The translations under genes and the position numbers were made by a program. A DNA stretch of 64,000 nucleotides from Onthophagus taurus (lineage: Eukaryota > Arthropoda > Insecta > Coleoptera > Scarabaeidae), in NCBI RefSeq assembly GCF_036711975.1, contig NC_091976.1, positions 22,196,001 through 22,260,000 of the forward strand, given 5' to 3'. Below, in pieces: positions 23,449 through 36,750 of this stretch; position 1 is the first letter of the stretch; each line of letters starts with the position of its first letter. The notes beneath the pieces were generated by a model that was given only the letters and a program-made list of their open reading frames with translations, ran no database searches and was not told the origin of the DNA.

Positions 23449-26400
23449 CTAAAACCTATTGTTGATTTCGTTGTCAGACATTGCATGATTCACGTGTCCT
23501 TTATCATTATTTGAAAGAACCATGCTGATGTTGTCGTTTTTTGTAGATCCGGCTTTTACTGGGGTAATTTCAACTTCATGTCCCTTTTTTATGGTGATAT
23601 AACCGGCGTAACTCAATCCTCCAATAGAAGCAACAATCGAGAGCCAGGTCAGAATTTTTACCACTGTTTTTGCGGTGTACAACATTTTTATTGGACCAGT
23701 TAGGTCACGTTGAAGATCAATACTCTAAACAAAAATTAAATTAATAATAGTCAAACAAGAAAAGTTATTTCACTTACTTCTTCAACCCAAAATAAAGGAA
23801 CTAGAACTTCCGGAACATCCTTCAGAAATTTCAATTTATCAATTTTCATTAGAGGGAAATTAAATTGGATTCGATTTCTCGCCGAAAGAGGTGACCCAGA
23901 ATTCTAAAAAAAAATAATTAATGGAAAATTGATTTATTTAAATTTTTTATCTTACAGCTTCAAAGAGGATGTGTAATTGATGTATGTCTTTATCCGGATT
24001 CATTCCAGTTACTCCATTTTGATATTCAGGATCAGCGTCCAAAAAGTGTGGTAAAGTTACAACAATCGGCCCAGCGCATTTTCTTAAATCCAAAGCCCCT
24101 TTTTTCATACATTCATCTTGAGAAGGGCAATAACATTTGTCGTCGGGATTTGAAGATTGATCACCAAAATCCGCAACGTATTTATTAACAGGGATTCCGT
24201 CGTATTTAGTTTTGCTATCGTATTTTGCATCAACAACTCTTAATTTATAACAAAAAATTGAATTAAAAAGCTTAATTTAAGTGATAATGTGTGAAATTAC
24301 CTGCAAAGTGGGTAAGCAAATGAAGGTATATCTGCTTTAGGAATTGGTAAAGCTGGAAAAATCGTTCCTTCCGTACCTCGAAATTGATTACATTCTTTTG
24401 ATCCCCAAATAGTTAACTCAGCTTGATCGTTATACTCAAGTAATCTTCCGGTTTCTTTATAATTTTGAATTCCTCTTTTAACTTTGAATTTTTCTGTCGC
24501 TGATCCATTTTTCTAGGGAATAATATCAAAAATTAATTTAATAATATTAAAAGCTTTAAGATTTACTTACAGCTCCCATTAATGAAAATTTATAAATTTT
24601 ATCAGCAACAACTTGTAATTGTTTAGCTTCCGTTTTTAATTCTGTGCAAAGAGCTTTTCCAGGAAAATCAGTAACTGTACAATTTATTATTATCCCATCA
24701 AAAAAGATTTGGTTAACCGTAGCTGTTAAAAAAGGCGTTTGAGGTTGTGAAAATATACTATTGAGAGCTTTTGTAACTAAACTTATCATTGCTGGTTTTT
24801 CGCGAATAACTGTTAAAGCAATTGCCTAAAATTTTCAAACAAGAAAATAATTAAAAACAGATTGACAATTCAGAGTTATTAAAGAACTTTTTGATTAAAA
24901 TTTACCATTATTAAAGGATGAGGAATCGTTATTATTTCATTTCCTGTTAACCCCCCAGAAAGATCTTGTCTGTAAATAAAAGTTTCTTTTGCATAAAACG
25001 TCATGGTATCATCAATTTCGTTTTCAGCAATTAATACTTTTTCCCTCCATTCCCTGAAAGAATCGAAACCTTTAATTATTTCTCATTTTTAACACAAATG
25101 CAAAAATTTTCTTACTCAAAAACATACGGTCCAACTTCTTTTAAAATCGGTTTAGCACCTTTCACGACTTCGTCAGGATTTGTTAAATTAAACGGATAAA
25201 TCTTGAACATCAACGGAAAAGGTAGCTTTAAATATATATCCCTTACGTCAGTTCCTTCTTTTAAATTAACCATCTAAAAAAAAATAATAAATAAATTCTT
25301 TATAATCAATTGGGTTTATTTTTTTTTTTTGAAATCGATTTTCACAAAATCACAAAGTGAAAGCTAAGAATCATAGAAAAAAAATTCATCCCACTAATTC
25401 ATCCATAATTCCTTTTGGCACGCCTCTTGTGAATCGACGCAATCTGAAAATAATTACAAGACTCGGATGGCGACTTCAATGACAAGTTAGGCGTGTATGA
25501 CCGCTTATTTGCATAACTAAACCCGGTCGATAACACTAAATTCATGCTTATCCAGAAAAAGGGATTTATATAATCTTTAAAAAAGGAAACTAGACATTTT
25601 CTAGATTCGACGTAAATTGATTGGCCATTAAAAAAATCTATGTTGAAGCTTTTAAGAAATTAATGAGATTCTTGGAAACGTTAAATACTTATAGATTCAT
25701 ATGTGTGTGAATATGTAAGGATGGGAACAACTTGCAAATTCGCATAAAGCAGTATATGTATTAAGCTTTTAATTAAAACCATTCAATTGTGGATAGTAAT
25801 TTATTATTTATTATAAGTGATGAGAATATTTACATCTGCAACTATAAATAGATATGATGTCTTCATACTGATTATTTCTCCTATTTCACATATTGTTCTT
25901 TCAAAACTACACTTTGTTATCTATTTTTTCGTCACTACTACACACATCAAAGTTATCTATGAAGAATATTGTAAACAGAAAAAATGTTATTGATTCAAAA
26001 TCGAATAATAATAATAGAAAATAGTAAAAATAATGAAACTTCAAAAATCTTTTAGAGATGGAAATCTAAATTAAAACTCAGGCAGAAATCTCTACAACTC
26101 CTTACAAATTCCTAGATATCGTTAGAAATCCTTGGAAACTCAAATGATTCGAACGAAGCTAGTCTTGAAAATCCGTGCAAATTCCTTGATATCATTAAAA
26201 ATCCCTTAAAATGTATTAGGTATACTCAGATTTTTTTTTGAAATTTCTTGGAAATCGTTCAAACTACCTGCATGTCTATACAAACTCCTGAAAATTATCT
26301 GGAAAGCCTTTAAGTAGTTAATAAATACTGGTAAGCATTAAAAAACTTTATATATTCTTGGAAACTGCATAAATGATTAAGAATTTCTTGGGTGTCGCTG

Positions 26401-29400
26401 GGACTTGGCATAAATCTCTACAAAATTATCAAAATTCTCCAGATATCGTTTGAAATAAAAGGATTTCCTTGAAAATTCATTGGATATCCTAGAAAGTTTT
26501 CTGAACTGCTCAGGAATCACTCGTTAAAATTTGGAATATTTGCATTCGTTACAAATTCCCGTTATAAACCACTGAGTATAATTATAATGCCAGTTATACC
26601 ATAAAGAAATTTGATGGTTTTGAAAATACCCACGAAAATGCTTTCTATTCCACAGTTTACTTTTAATTACTCTATTAATCCCCTATTTGGACGAAGACAT
26701 CTATCAAGTCACTCAGATCGTAGTTTGAGGGAAATAACAGAATTCCATTACAAACTATATCCTCCTATCATAGAGCACATCATAGAGCTTATCATTAAAT
26801 ACATTCTAAGATGTCTACATAGCTTTCCGTCAAGACCTCACCCAATCCAACTATGGCTCCAAATTGATAATGAAATAAGAATCTTTTTTTAAATTCGCCA
26901 AAAATCGAATTTTTCAGATATCGATGTAAAACTTTCAAGTTTTGTTAAGAAACCCGTATTCTTTTTAATAGTGAAAACCGTTTTTAAAAATATCTAACAG
27001 TTATTAAGCAAACAATTTTTTAGACTAACAAAAATTATTGGAGTATTATAAATTTGGTATTTTCCTAAAAAAATCGAGTTTATAAGATATTGTTATAAAA
27101 TGTTCATGATTTAATAAGAAAATTGCGCACTTTTTAGTGGTGAAACCCGTTTTTAAAAATATACAACAGTTTTTGAGATAATAATGTATTAGGCCGACAA
27201 ACATTTTTGGAGTATTTTAAGAATAAATTATTTTCCATAATTTTTTAAAAATTCGCTATAACCCGAGCTTCTCAAATATCGTTATGAAATTTTTAACATT
27301 TATTAAGAAAAGTGTGTTCTTTTTAATGGTGAAAACCGTTTTTAAAAATATCTAAGAGTTATTGAGTAAACAATTTTTTAGACTAACAAAAATTATTGGA
27401 GTATTATAAATTTGGGATTTCCCTAAAAAAATCGAGTTTATGAGATATCGTTATAAAATACTCATGATGTAATAAGAAAAGTGCGTACTTTTTAGTAGTG
27501 AAACCCGTTTTTAAAAATATATAACAGTTTTTGAGATAACAATGTTTTAGGCCGACAAACATTTTTGGAGTATTTTAAGTTATTTTTCTAAATTGTTTAA
27601 AAATTCGCCATAACCCGAGTTTCTCAGATATCGTTATGAAATTTTCAACATTTATTAAGAAAAGTGTGTTCTTTTTAATGGTGAAAACCGTGTTAAAAAA
27701 TATCTAATAGTCTTTGAAACAATCATTTTTTGGATTCACAAAAATTGTTGGAGTATTATAAATTTGGGATTTCCCTAAAAAATTCGCTATAAATCGAGAT
27801 TATAAGATATCATTATAAAATGTTCATGATTTAATAAGAAAAGTGTGTACTTTTTAGTGGTGAAACCCGTTTTTAAAAATATATAACAGTTTTTGAGATA
27901 AAAATGTTTTAGGCCGACAAACATTTTTGGAGTATTTTAAGAATAAATTATTTTCCATAATTTTTTAAAAATTCGCCATAACCCGAGTTTCTCAGATATC
28001 GTTATGAAATTTTCAACATTTAATAAGAAAAGTGTGTTCTTTTTAATGGTGAAAACCGTTTAAAAAAATATGTAATAGTCGTTGAAACAATCATTTTTTG
28101 GATTAACAAAAATTGTTAGAGTATTATAAATTTGGGATTTCCCTAAAAAATTCGCTATAAATCGAGTTTATGAGATATCACTATAAAATGTTCATGATTT
28201 AATAAGAAAATTGCGCACTTTTTAGTGGTGAAACCCGTTTTTAAAAATATACAACAGTTTTTGAGATAATAATGTATTAGGCCGACAAACATTTTTGGAG
28301 TATTTTAAGTTATTCTCCATAATTTTTTAAAAATTCGCCAAAACCCGAGTTTCTCAGACATCGTTATGAAATTTTCAACATTTATTAATAAAAGTGTGTT
28401 CTTTTTAATGGTGAAAACCGTTTTACAAAATATCTAATAGTGTTTGGGGTAACCATATTTTAGATTAACAAAAATTGTTGGAGTATTATAAATTTGGGAT
28501 TTCCCTAAAAAATTCGCTATAAATCGAGTTTATGAGATATCGTTATAAAATGCTCATGATTAATACTTCCTAATATTAAAAAACTTCCTCTTTAAAGCCT
28601 TTGAAATACCTTAAAATGTTTAAAACATTCTAAATGTTCTTAGGAACGTGTGGAAATTCCTTGATATTATTGGAAATCCCTTGAAATTGTTAAGACATTC
28701 TTTGAAAATGTGAAATTCGTTGAAAATTCTTGGATATCTCTGGAATTTAAAAAAAAAATTAAATTCTTAAAAATGTCTGTATATTCTTAGAAAATTGTGA
28801 CAATCATTAAAAAAGCTAGAATAGCGTCGGAAACTCTTTGAATTAGTAAGAAATTCTTGGATGTCCCTGCTATATGAAAAATTCTCTGTAAATCATCAAA
28901 ATTTTTCAAGAATTGTTAAAAATACTTTTATCTATTAAAATGCAGTAAAATAATTAGCAAAATCCTAGATTTTCTTAGAAATCCTTGGAATTTCCTGAAA
29001 TCTCTACACATCTTTTGCAGACGTTGGGAATTTATTACAAGATAGTTAGAAAACACAATTTGAATGGGTTTGAATATGCCCGAATAACCATGAGAATCAG
29101 TATGTACATAGAAATATTTAAAATGCTTAAAAAACCCTATGGAAGTCCTGATAAAACTGTCAATATTGGAAAAATTCAGAGAAAGATAAGTAGACGAAGA
29201 AGCTTGTGTTTCAACTGTAAACAAGAGGAGAAGGAAGAGATCATCCAAAAACCAACTTGATGATTTTGACAAGCATTTTTATTTACATAATGTAACTCGC
29301 CAATTTTATATTATCATTCTCCAATTCGAGAATTTAAATCATTTTTAAACACTAAGAGGAGAATCTAGTATTACGTGATCGTCAGCAATTATTATTTTTT

Positions 29401-31191
29401 AATCTTAACCTTCACCTTTTGTTGATTACACCTTTCTGGTCTTCTCTAATTTAGCTCTGTACTTAAAAAAAATTTTTTATTACTGATTTTTAGAGATACT
29501 GAGACGTAAGACGTCTTCGACGCGTCGAGGCTGAAAACTAAACGACGGAAAATATTGTAGCAATAAATTGATCGTTGTTCTAATTTAAAGTTATTACTTT
29601 TATTTTTAATGTAAGCTTAAACGATGTATCTCGAGTTTTACATCGCCAAATTTCTTAATACTCAAAAACTTATAATATCATCGCTAGCTCCTCTCAACAG
29701 CCCTAATGTCCCGTTTCCTAATCGTTTTCCTCACAATCGTCCCTGTCACAGCTCAGCAACGTTCTACACAATTCTTAATATGCCAATTTAAAGATAAGAC
29801 TTTTATGTTTCTCAAGACCTATTCTTTCTATCTTTACCTCCAATAAGCTTCAATTCATGATATTTTATATTGAGAAACGATAATTGTAATCAAAGAAACA
29901 TATTATACATAAATGAACTGACTGAATACAATTGCTATCAAGAGGAGTATCTGCAGTAGATAAGAAAATCATTGCTGGAGTGTAAAATACATAAATAACA
30001 AGGAGTGAGTTATAACCAAGGCATAAAGTATTACATAATTATTATTTTATACAAAAAATATTCCAAAAGCATAAATACATATTTTTGAATGAATATGATT
30101 AAAAATATATTTAAGTTAAAAAATAAATATTGTGTTCTGCTAAATCATGAGAGATGGCGAAAAATAAAGCATAAATTTAGAGTAACTAAACATAAACTGT
30201 AGAATTAGAAATACATAGAAAGAAGATGAAAAAGATTTTGAATCGTATCACTAGTTAGTAAGAAAATCGTAGGAATTACAGAAGTGTGAAAAACTGAAAC
30301 TATGCATAGCAACATCTTAAGAAATCGGAAAAGCGAGCATGCATCGAAAAACCAAGATACAATTATATATTCGTTTGCACCCTTTTTTAGCCATACTTGC
30401 CTTTTAGACAGTACATGTTGAAGATGCTTGCCATATTATCAAGGCTTAGAATTGTTATAGTCAAAATTAATTTGTGGCTTCCACTTATCATCTTTTAAAA
30501 TTTCCCCTTTATTCTGTATTGTCACGATTTTCTTGTTTCTGACAGCAAGACAAAAATATGGTCAACGATACGATTGAAAGCAAAGATGTTTTGCCATCTC
30601 ATCTTTAAAGGAAGACGTTTTGCCATAGTTGAAGAGTTTGATAAAAGAAGAAGTTCTGGTTCTTAGCGTGGGCAATATCAATGGCTAAGGATGGATTTGA
30701 ATGTGGTTATAAATACACAAAAATTGAGAAAATATAGTGAACCATTCCATAAGTTTCCAATTTTTTTGATTATGCAGTTTGAGAACTCCTAGCAATATCA
30801 ACGATCCAATCTTCATCTCCTCATCTTTTATTGTACTATCTTTTTAACAGATCTTCTCTCAGCGATAATTCTGAACGATTGCAGAAAAGTGTTACCATTA
30901 ATTCAGAAGTAATAATAAATCTCTACACTAAATCATGGACACACACAAACTCAAAAAGCATTTTTACAACTATTACCAGTTAATAAAGAATTAATTTTAA
31001 AGTGTGTGCATCAATAATTATGAGGTGAAGTCTGATTTTTATTATGAATTTATTTGACATAAATTTATTAAAGAAGTACTTACAGCTTTAATTTTTGCTT
31101 TAATCAAATTAGGAAACGCAACAAACCCAAAAATCGTCATACAAGTTAACATAATCCCACATCCCACACCAATTTTCAGCGGACGATGCAT
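23449..31191 (-). CDS. SNMP1: Sensory neuron membrane protein-like CD36-family receptor
   Basis: SNMPs are two-pass CD36-family proteins needed for lipid pheromone detection; their ectodomain forms a lipid tunnel at the plasma membrane of sensory cells. Exons (minus strand) 31191-31084, 25273-25116, 25053-24906, 24825-24571, 24512-24301, 24238-23956, 23903-23778 and 23724-23449 keep frame and give 521 residues, the family size. Seen: N-terminal helix ([19 protein letters not shown]), [66 protein letters not shown], conserved cysteines ([19 protein letters not shown]), [28 protein letters not shown] and a C-terminal helix ([20 protein letters not shown]). I start at 31191 (AAGATG): an upstream in-frame ATG at 31302 has poor context and would add 37 residues not usual in the family. 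Details favour SNMP1 over SNMP2, moderately. Intron 1 is 5.8 kb. Confidence 0.9.
25274..26089. other. SNMP intron 1, left part, nothing recognised
   Basis: AT-rich intronic sequence between exon 2 and the direct-repeat block. No open frame, RNA or transposon signature recognised. Confidence 0.4.
26090..29010. repeat. Direct repeat pair flanking a satellite-like array in SNMP intron 1
   Basis: Sequence at about 26090-26560 is matched, diverged but collinear, by about 28570-29010. For example ATTCCTTGATATCATTAAAA (26181) corresponds to ATTCCTTGATATTATTGGAA (28666), and TTCTTGGGTGTCGCTGG (about 26385) to TTCTTGGATGTCCCTGC (about 28853). The offset is about 2.47-2.49 kb throughout. Both copies are themselves rich in GGAAATCCTTGGAA-like words. 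Between them lie about 300 bp of unmatched sequence and the array at 26890-28560, so array plus one flank forms a unit repeated at least partly in tandem. The open frames 26611-26892 and 28985-29260 have no known motifs. Confidence 0.65.
26890..28560. repeat. Tandem array, about 360-bp dimeric unit in SNMP intron 1
   Basis: The marker GTGAAACCCGTTTTTAAAAA starts at 27140, 27498 (first G), 27860 and 28228, spacings of 358, 362 and 368. It alternates with a related half-unit marked GGTGAAAACCGTTTTTAAAA, so monomers are about 180 bp and the repeating unit is a dimer, as in the hAT-enclosed array. Other recurring words are GGCCGACAAACATTTTTGG and AACAAAAATTGTTGGAGTAT. Overall sequence differs from the 20.5-22.7-kb array, although both contain a TTTTTGAGATAA-like core. 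Confidence 0.88.
29011..31083. other. SNMP intron 1, right part
   Basis: Intronic AT-rich sequence. A short segment near 29495-29540 (GACGTCTTCGACGCGTCGAGG) and another near 29700-29760 are GC-richer than their surroundings but do not match anything I recognise. No gene seen. Confidence 0.4.
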
Positions 31192-32990
31192 CTTGATGTT
31201 TTCTTTCCGTGCTTGGTACCGTTGATAGAGTTTCAAAATAAACGAAAGTTTCGGACAACATACACAAAAAATTAAATTTCGAATTTTACTCTCCTTCACC
31301 ATAAACCGTTTCGCGATGCCCGGAAAATTCTTCGAGCTTTCCGCCCACCGTCAAAGCTCCGGCTGTATCGCCTCGCGATCGACGACTGCTCGCGGAAATT
31401 TCATATCCACCTTGATATTGTCTCTTCTCTCTGCATCAATCGAAATGATATGGATTTTAAGTAATCGTCGTTTCCAGTGTGTGGATGCGATGATGATGCG
31501 TCCGTCGTCCGATGGTTCTCGTTGGTTGATTCGATTGGTGGGAGAAATGTACACGTTTTCCGTATAAAAAAAATCGATTTTAAAATATAGAAAAATGTGG
31601 AAGAAACAATAATTTATGAAAAGTTTTCCAAGTAAAACAACTTGTGTTGATTTAAATTTTTATGCCATCTGCGTATTCACAGGCGGTTGAAAAAAATACT
31701 TTTATAAAAAGAAAGCAACAAAGACAATTTCTCTACTAAAGCATTAAAACGATTAAAAAATCTCATAATTTTCTTTTTCACTTTCCATTCAATGGAAAAA
31801 AATTTCTTTTTAAAACCCGTTCATTAAACGTAATCTCAAGAAAATGTAATTTCAAGAAAATTTTAACCCTCAATAATTGAGTAATGTTCTTTCTGGGTTT
31901 TCCATTCCAGTTAATGATGGTAAGTTCAGGGATGATGTGGTCATCCATTCCACATTATGTATACAAAATAGGCGGAAAAGGTAAAACTTGTATGTGTGAC
32001 TACACTGGGGCTTTCGTTTATTAATATTTAAAAAGCAACCGGTTTCATGTAATTAAGGTTCAAATATGCTCACGACGGACGCAGTTCTCATGTACAATAT
32101 TCAAAGCTCGACCTATTTGAATTATTTAGTTTTTACTAACCTTCGTTGCAAATAACGTTGTCTCTATCCATATTCTAATTGATTCCAATATCATGTTATT
32201 AATTATAACAAATCAATTATTTACGATAAAGATGTAGCATCGATATTTCTTCTCTTAATTAAAACGTCCTTCGAAATTTCCACATGCTACAAATTACCAG
32301 TTATTAATGAATTTTAATGAAAGATTGAGTTATAATTAAATGGTTATTAAAAAAATTAAGGGTTATCATTTTTTAGTTGATTCATAAGATTTTCGTTGAT
32401 TACAATATAATTTTTGGGTTTCCTGTTTTCATTGCAAGCTACTTAATTAATAAAAATTTAGGAAAATTTGCGACCTTCAAAAATGATGGAACTTTTTTTA
32501 GTTAGAATCAATTAACACAGAATAGAATTTTAATAACTTATAATCATAGATGTATTAAATTCTCGACGTGCATCAATAGCAACGAGGTGATTACCATAAT
32601 TACACCATTTAAGTCAACTCAAAACATAATAATTCTTTATTAACAAAACTTTTTAGCGCCTTTTTAACATTTTCTAATAATGAAGATGAAAAAAATCTTT
32701 AAAAGTGCATAACAACGTAACAGCTCGTAACAAAGTTAATAATCTCTAAAACAATCTCTTCCGAATTGAATTGTTTCTGCACCAAGGAACACAACTGAGG
32801 AGTGGAGATCTTTGAGGTGGGAGAGATGGCCTCTTCTCTTCTTCTGTTGGTGAACAAAAAACAACGAAGAAAAGACTTTCAAGCGTGAAACTCGAACTAA
32901 GTAAAGAAATACTCCTGTGGGGCCACTTTCCAATGGTGATCGTTAACTCCTACCTGTATGGCACGTCGAATTCACACGCCGTTGAACGTT
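31192..32990. other. SNMP 5' region and spacer
   Basis: About 31192-31560 is GC-richer and open in both directions (frames 31316-31567 and 31351-31554); I read it as the 5' untranslated and promoter region of the SNMP-like gene, not coding sequence. The rest to 32990 is AT-rich without recognised features. Confidence 0.4.
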
Positions 32991-33150
32991 TTTGTATGAC
33001 TCACTAACAGTTCGCAGAGTCTTCAATATCGACGACCTCCATCGCTGGTGCTTTGTTACCGTCGCTCTGTGATTTTCTTTCTAATTTGTGGAATTGTGGT
33101 GAAGTTTCTTGGAATAAAAACGATTTTTCGAAGAATTTTAACTAAAAGAG
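32990..33150 (+). promoter_or_regulatory. Candidate promoter and non-coding first exon of the 39.7-kb gene
   Basis: The coding exon of the four-helix gene at 39740 begins ten bases after a clear splice acceptor (TTCTTTCAG at 39721-39729), so a non-coding exon must lie upstream. A GC-richer stretch here contains an AP-1-like TGACTCA (about 32998) and ends in AACTAAAAGAG followed by a consensus donor GTAAGTAAA (33151). If this is the right exon the intron is 6.6 kb and spans the duplicated relics. Position and linkage are inferred only. Confidence 0.3.
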
Positions 33151-34261
33151 GTAAGTAAAAAAAGAAATCGATAAAAAATTAAAATGTTGAAGATTTATTG
33201 TATTCATTAACATTCAAAATTTGTTCAAATTAGTTAAGTAATTAGTTTTGATAAAAATTTGTAACAGCTAAAAAGTAGTAAAATTAAACTAATTAAGCGT
33301 TGATTGTGCAACGCAAACTTTGAAAGTTGCTAAAGTTGCCTATTTTCCCGGACTAATCACAATGTACGTAATCGTTTCAAGGTTAAAACGTGCGGCTTTG
33401 TTTTTTATTACGGACATCCACACGTAACAATAAAGCAAAAACAAAACCTTTTCCGTAAAAATTGTCCTATTATGTTGTGGCAAAATTCCGAAATCAAAAC
33501 ATACAATAAAACGAACTCAAATAGTGCTTCGAAAAGCAATTCCGGAGTTCTTATTAAAAAGTTTCCTGACGAAACACATTTTGTTACACAATCGTTGCAA
33601 TATTCACTTTCATTTATTGTTCGTTTTCTAATCGTGTAATTTTAGAACGGTTCGTTGCAGAATATAAATCATGAGGATGGTTTAATTAAATGTTAAATTG
33701 GATTATTATTTTTTATTTGTTTTGGAAAAGAAAAATAAACGGTAAAAAGTGGTACTTTTTGCTTTCTAGAAAAAGTTTTAGCATAAAGAGAAAATATTAT
33801 TGGTTTCATTTGATAGTTTTTAAAAATAAGATTAAACCCTAAACTTCCAAGATGAACGGTTAAACAGGAAATCTTAGATACTTTCCAATTCTGTTAAATG
33901 ATAAATTAACTTCAATTCAGATCAATCGTCTTAATCACTAATCTCAAGCATCAGCTGTGCTGCTATGACAATCAGCAGTAATACTAATTAATGGCCGTCC
34001 CACAACAATATCAACGTAACTAAGTATACAAATAAGTATCAACAATATTGGTGATTTTTATTGACTTTTTATCATTAATGATATACTGCTTGTAAAGATT
34101 GTGAGTACTTTGCGTTTCTGGTAAAGCTTTGTTCACTCAATTAAGTTGTAACATTGCACGCAAAAAGCTTTAAAACATAAAAGACTCCCTCAATTGTCGG
34201 ATACGCATTCAACAAATTACGGACAAGGTCATTTTGATTTCAAATTTAAAATACTTCTCCT
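33151..34261. other. Spacer or intron, nothing recognised
   Basis: AT-rich sequence with no open frame, RNA gene or repeat I recognise. Confidence 0.4.
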
Positions 34262-34832
34262 GGTTTTAAAACAAGATGGTTTGATAAGATTTAATATTCT
34301 GTATAATATCTGAAAGATGAGATTAAGTTGCAAGTTAGATTAGCCAATTTTTCTTTTGAGCCAATCAGATTAAAATAATGTACTATTCCCATTTCAATCT
34401 TTTCAATACTTTGTTTAACATTTGTTTGGCATCAAGATATTCTGACATTTAAGTATTTTCCTTTGTAACAAGACTCGATGCTATGATCTGTTGTTTCTGC
34501 TTTCCAAGCTTCTTTTTTGCATTGATACTCTTTGATCACCAGATATTCTGGAAGACACACGCGCCCAGCTTCAATTTCATAATGAAGGTTTATCCTTCTT
34601 GAGAATAAGCTAAATCCGCAATTAACATACTTCAAAATATACATCAAATTAATATGTGTACAGGATGTAATAATAATAATAATAATAATTAATATACATC
34701 AAAAATATTTCTTCATCTACAAAAAATCTTTCGTAAACTAGGTTTTTGAGATTTTATTCAGATCAAATATTCAAATACAACATTATAAAACACATTTTAT
34801 TGGAACAATGGGGTTAATGTATGTCTTATATA

Positions 34833-35863
34833 TAGTGTGTCCCCGGATAGGTGAAACGACTCTTATAAAAGGTAAAATTTTTTCGATATTAATTGTCATC
34901 TTTTGAGGTTTAGCCCTGCTTGATTAACGACTAATTTTGAACATATTATCAATTATTAAAAAATAAGTGAGCCTTGACAGTGAAAGAAAAACTCTTTTTG
35001 TGGCAGGTAAAGTACCTTTTCTGTTTACAGTACGTGAAAGTGTTACTAAGATGTTTTGTTCAGAATGAAAAACTATGGGCATATGCAAATTTTCGGATTG
35101 ATCGGCCTACTTTGAAAAAGTCCATATCAAACAATTTTATTTCTAACAAAGACTGCCATGGAAAAACAAAATTGCTTTCCTGTCACTGTTAATCTCTCAA
35201 ACTGTAATTTAGTAAACTTAAAGTGTTTTTTAAACAGAATGTTAACATTACAGGAAAAAGTTTACGTGATTCAGTATTATGGAACCGGGAAAAAACCGAT
35301 TATTGCTTTATTTTGTGAAAAATTTCCAAATACTGCAATTAAAAGAAGTACTTGTTGGCGTTTAATCAAAAGATTTCTTACAGCAGGAAGTATTCACTCT
35401 AAGAAAAAAAAATTATGATGAAACTGATTAACTATGATCAACTGTTTTCCTTTGTGGGCGAACACACACTTAATTTCTTGTGAACATTTTCAGAACGGTT
35501 TGTTTATTTCTCCCTAATAATCTGAATCTCAAAACAAAAAGTCGTAATAAGGTACTATTGACGAAAATAATAAACAATAGGTTTTATCAAAGTAGGCTGA
35601 TGAAAATTTGCATTTGGCCATAACTTTTCATTCTGAATAAAATTTCTTAGTAACATTTTACCATACTGTAAACAGAAAAGGTACTTTACCTGACACACAA
35701 GAAGTTTTAGCTTCAGTATCAACACTCACTTGTTTTTTAAAATTTGAAAATATGTTCAAAATTAGTCTTTAATCAAGCAGGCCTGAACCCCAAAAGGTGA
35801 CAGTTAATATCGAAAAAAATTTACATTTTATAAGAGTCGTTTCACCTATCCGGGGACACACTG
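34833..35863 (+). mobile_element. Tc1/mariner-type element with ~270-bp terminal inverted repeats
   Basis: Ends read TAGTGTGTCCCCGGATAGG and, inverted, CAGTGTGTCCCCGGATAGG, each next to TA; the second copy of the surrounding duplication shows the unoccupied site. Inverted similarity continues inward for about 270 bp on each side (34833-35105 and 35595-35863; for example GGTAAAGTACCTTTTCTGTT in both). The centre has a plus-strand frame, 35239-35418, that encodes LQEKVYVIQYYGTGKKPI and continues to AGSIHSKKKK, resembling the N-terminal helix-turn-helix (DUF4817-like) of insect mariner-related transposases. The DDE catalytic domain is absent, so it is a non-autonomous deletion derivative. Confidence 0.8.
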
Positions 35864-36139
35864 TATATTATTGATTCAAGAAATAGCAAAAATGAATAAT
35901 CGGCAAGTCTATGTGTGTTCAAACACAAGGTCACAAGTTGAAGCAGTGCTCTGCTCGCGTGCTAATATTATTCTATTTAAAGAACTATACGTATGTTTAA
36001 ACAAGTTCACATAGCGTTCTTTACAAATTCTTTCTTAATTTTTCTATATTAGTATAAATATTGTTTAGGTGTAATATTATTCATTTCTATACTGATGATG
36101 CTCAATAATAGCTGCGATTCGCATCTGAATATTTGCTGA

Positions 36140-36750
36140 ATCTAAATTATCACTGGTATCAAACATGTGATGATCTGTTTATGATATTTGATTATAACTT
36201 CAGAATGTGGTATAGAGAGAGTGCAGAATGTTGTAACTTATTCAGAAACACTAAGTATTTTTTGTCAATTCAGGGTGAAGAAGGCTTTATTGAGTCCCAG
36301 CCGTCTTCAATATTCACATTGTTCCTATCTCGATGGACCACTATTACCTCTCTTGTCATCCTTTGGAAGTAATTTCCAGCCCTGATTATCACCTTGGTCT
36401 TAATGAAATCTATGGTGTGCCCCTTTTGGTGGTAATGCTCTGCGAATGCAGACTGCCGGATCTTAATCAGTCAGACTTCCCACAACTGCATGATAGCCGA
36501 TAGAGTCCCGCACCCTTTAATGAGGTTAGTTTGTTTTTAGTTATCAGAAGAGCATTAAGAATTTTGCTAACTGTACCGTATCGTACCACGATATCCTTCA
36601 TCTTCAAACACTTTGCAATCAATTTGTTATGAAATTTGTATGTTGTTAAATCTAACGGAAAGTGTTGAATCTTGCTGATGATGTTAAGTTGTTGAAAATT
36701 AGCGAATATTTTGTGTCGTGCCACTTAAGATTTGTGATAATGTTTATTTG
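36140..36750 (-). mobile_element. Penelope-like GIY-YIG nuclease relic inserted in first duplicate copy
   Basis: Absent from the second copy of the duplication, where GAATATTTGCTGAATTTAATT runs straight through. Minus-strand frames give TSLKGAGLYRLSCSCGKSD followed, in another frame, by SAFAEHYHQKGHTIDFIKTK and NNVNIEDGWDSIKP, the order seen in GIY-YIG domains joined to Penelope-type and related insect retroelements. Only the C-terminal nuclease part is present and it is broken. Borders are approximate. Confidence 0.55.

Noticed and set aside
26611-26892. 93-codon frame inside SNMP intron 1 as a nested gene
   Set aside because: Sits next to repeats, no motif, and ends inside the first array unit.
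20500-28560. Tandem arrays as CRISPR
   Set aside because: Eukaryotic context; repeats are long and contiguous with no short repeat/unique spacer alternation.
31192-31302. Upstream in-frame ATG (31302) as the SNMP start
   Set aside because: Poor start context, and the 37 added residues precede the family's usual N-terminal cytosolic stub; the ATG at 31191 fits better.
31316-31567. Frames on both strands upstream of the SNMP gene as proteins
   Set aside because: GC-richer probable promoter/5' UTR; neither frame resembles a known protein.
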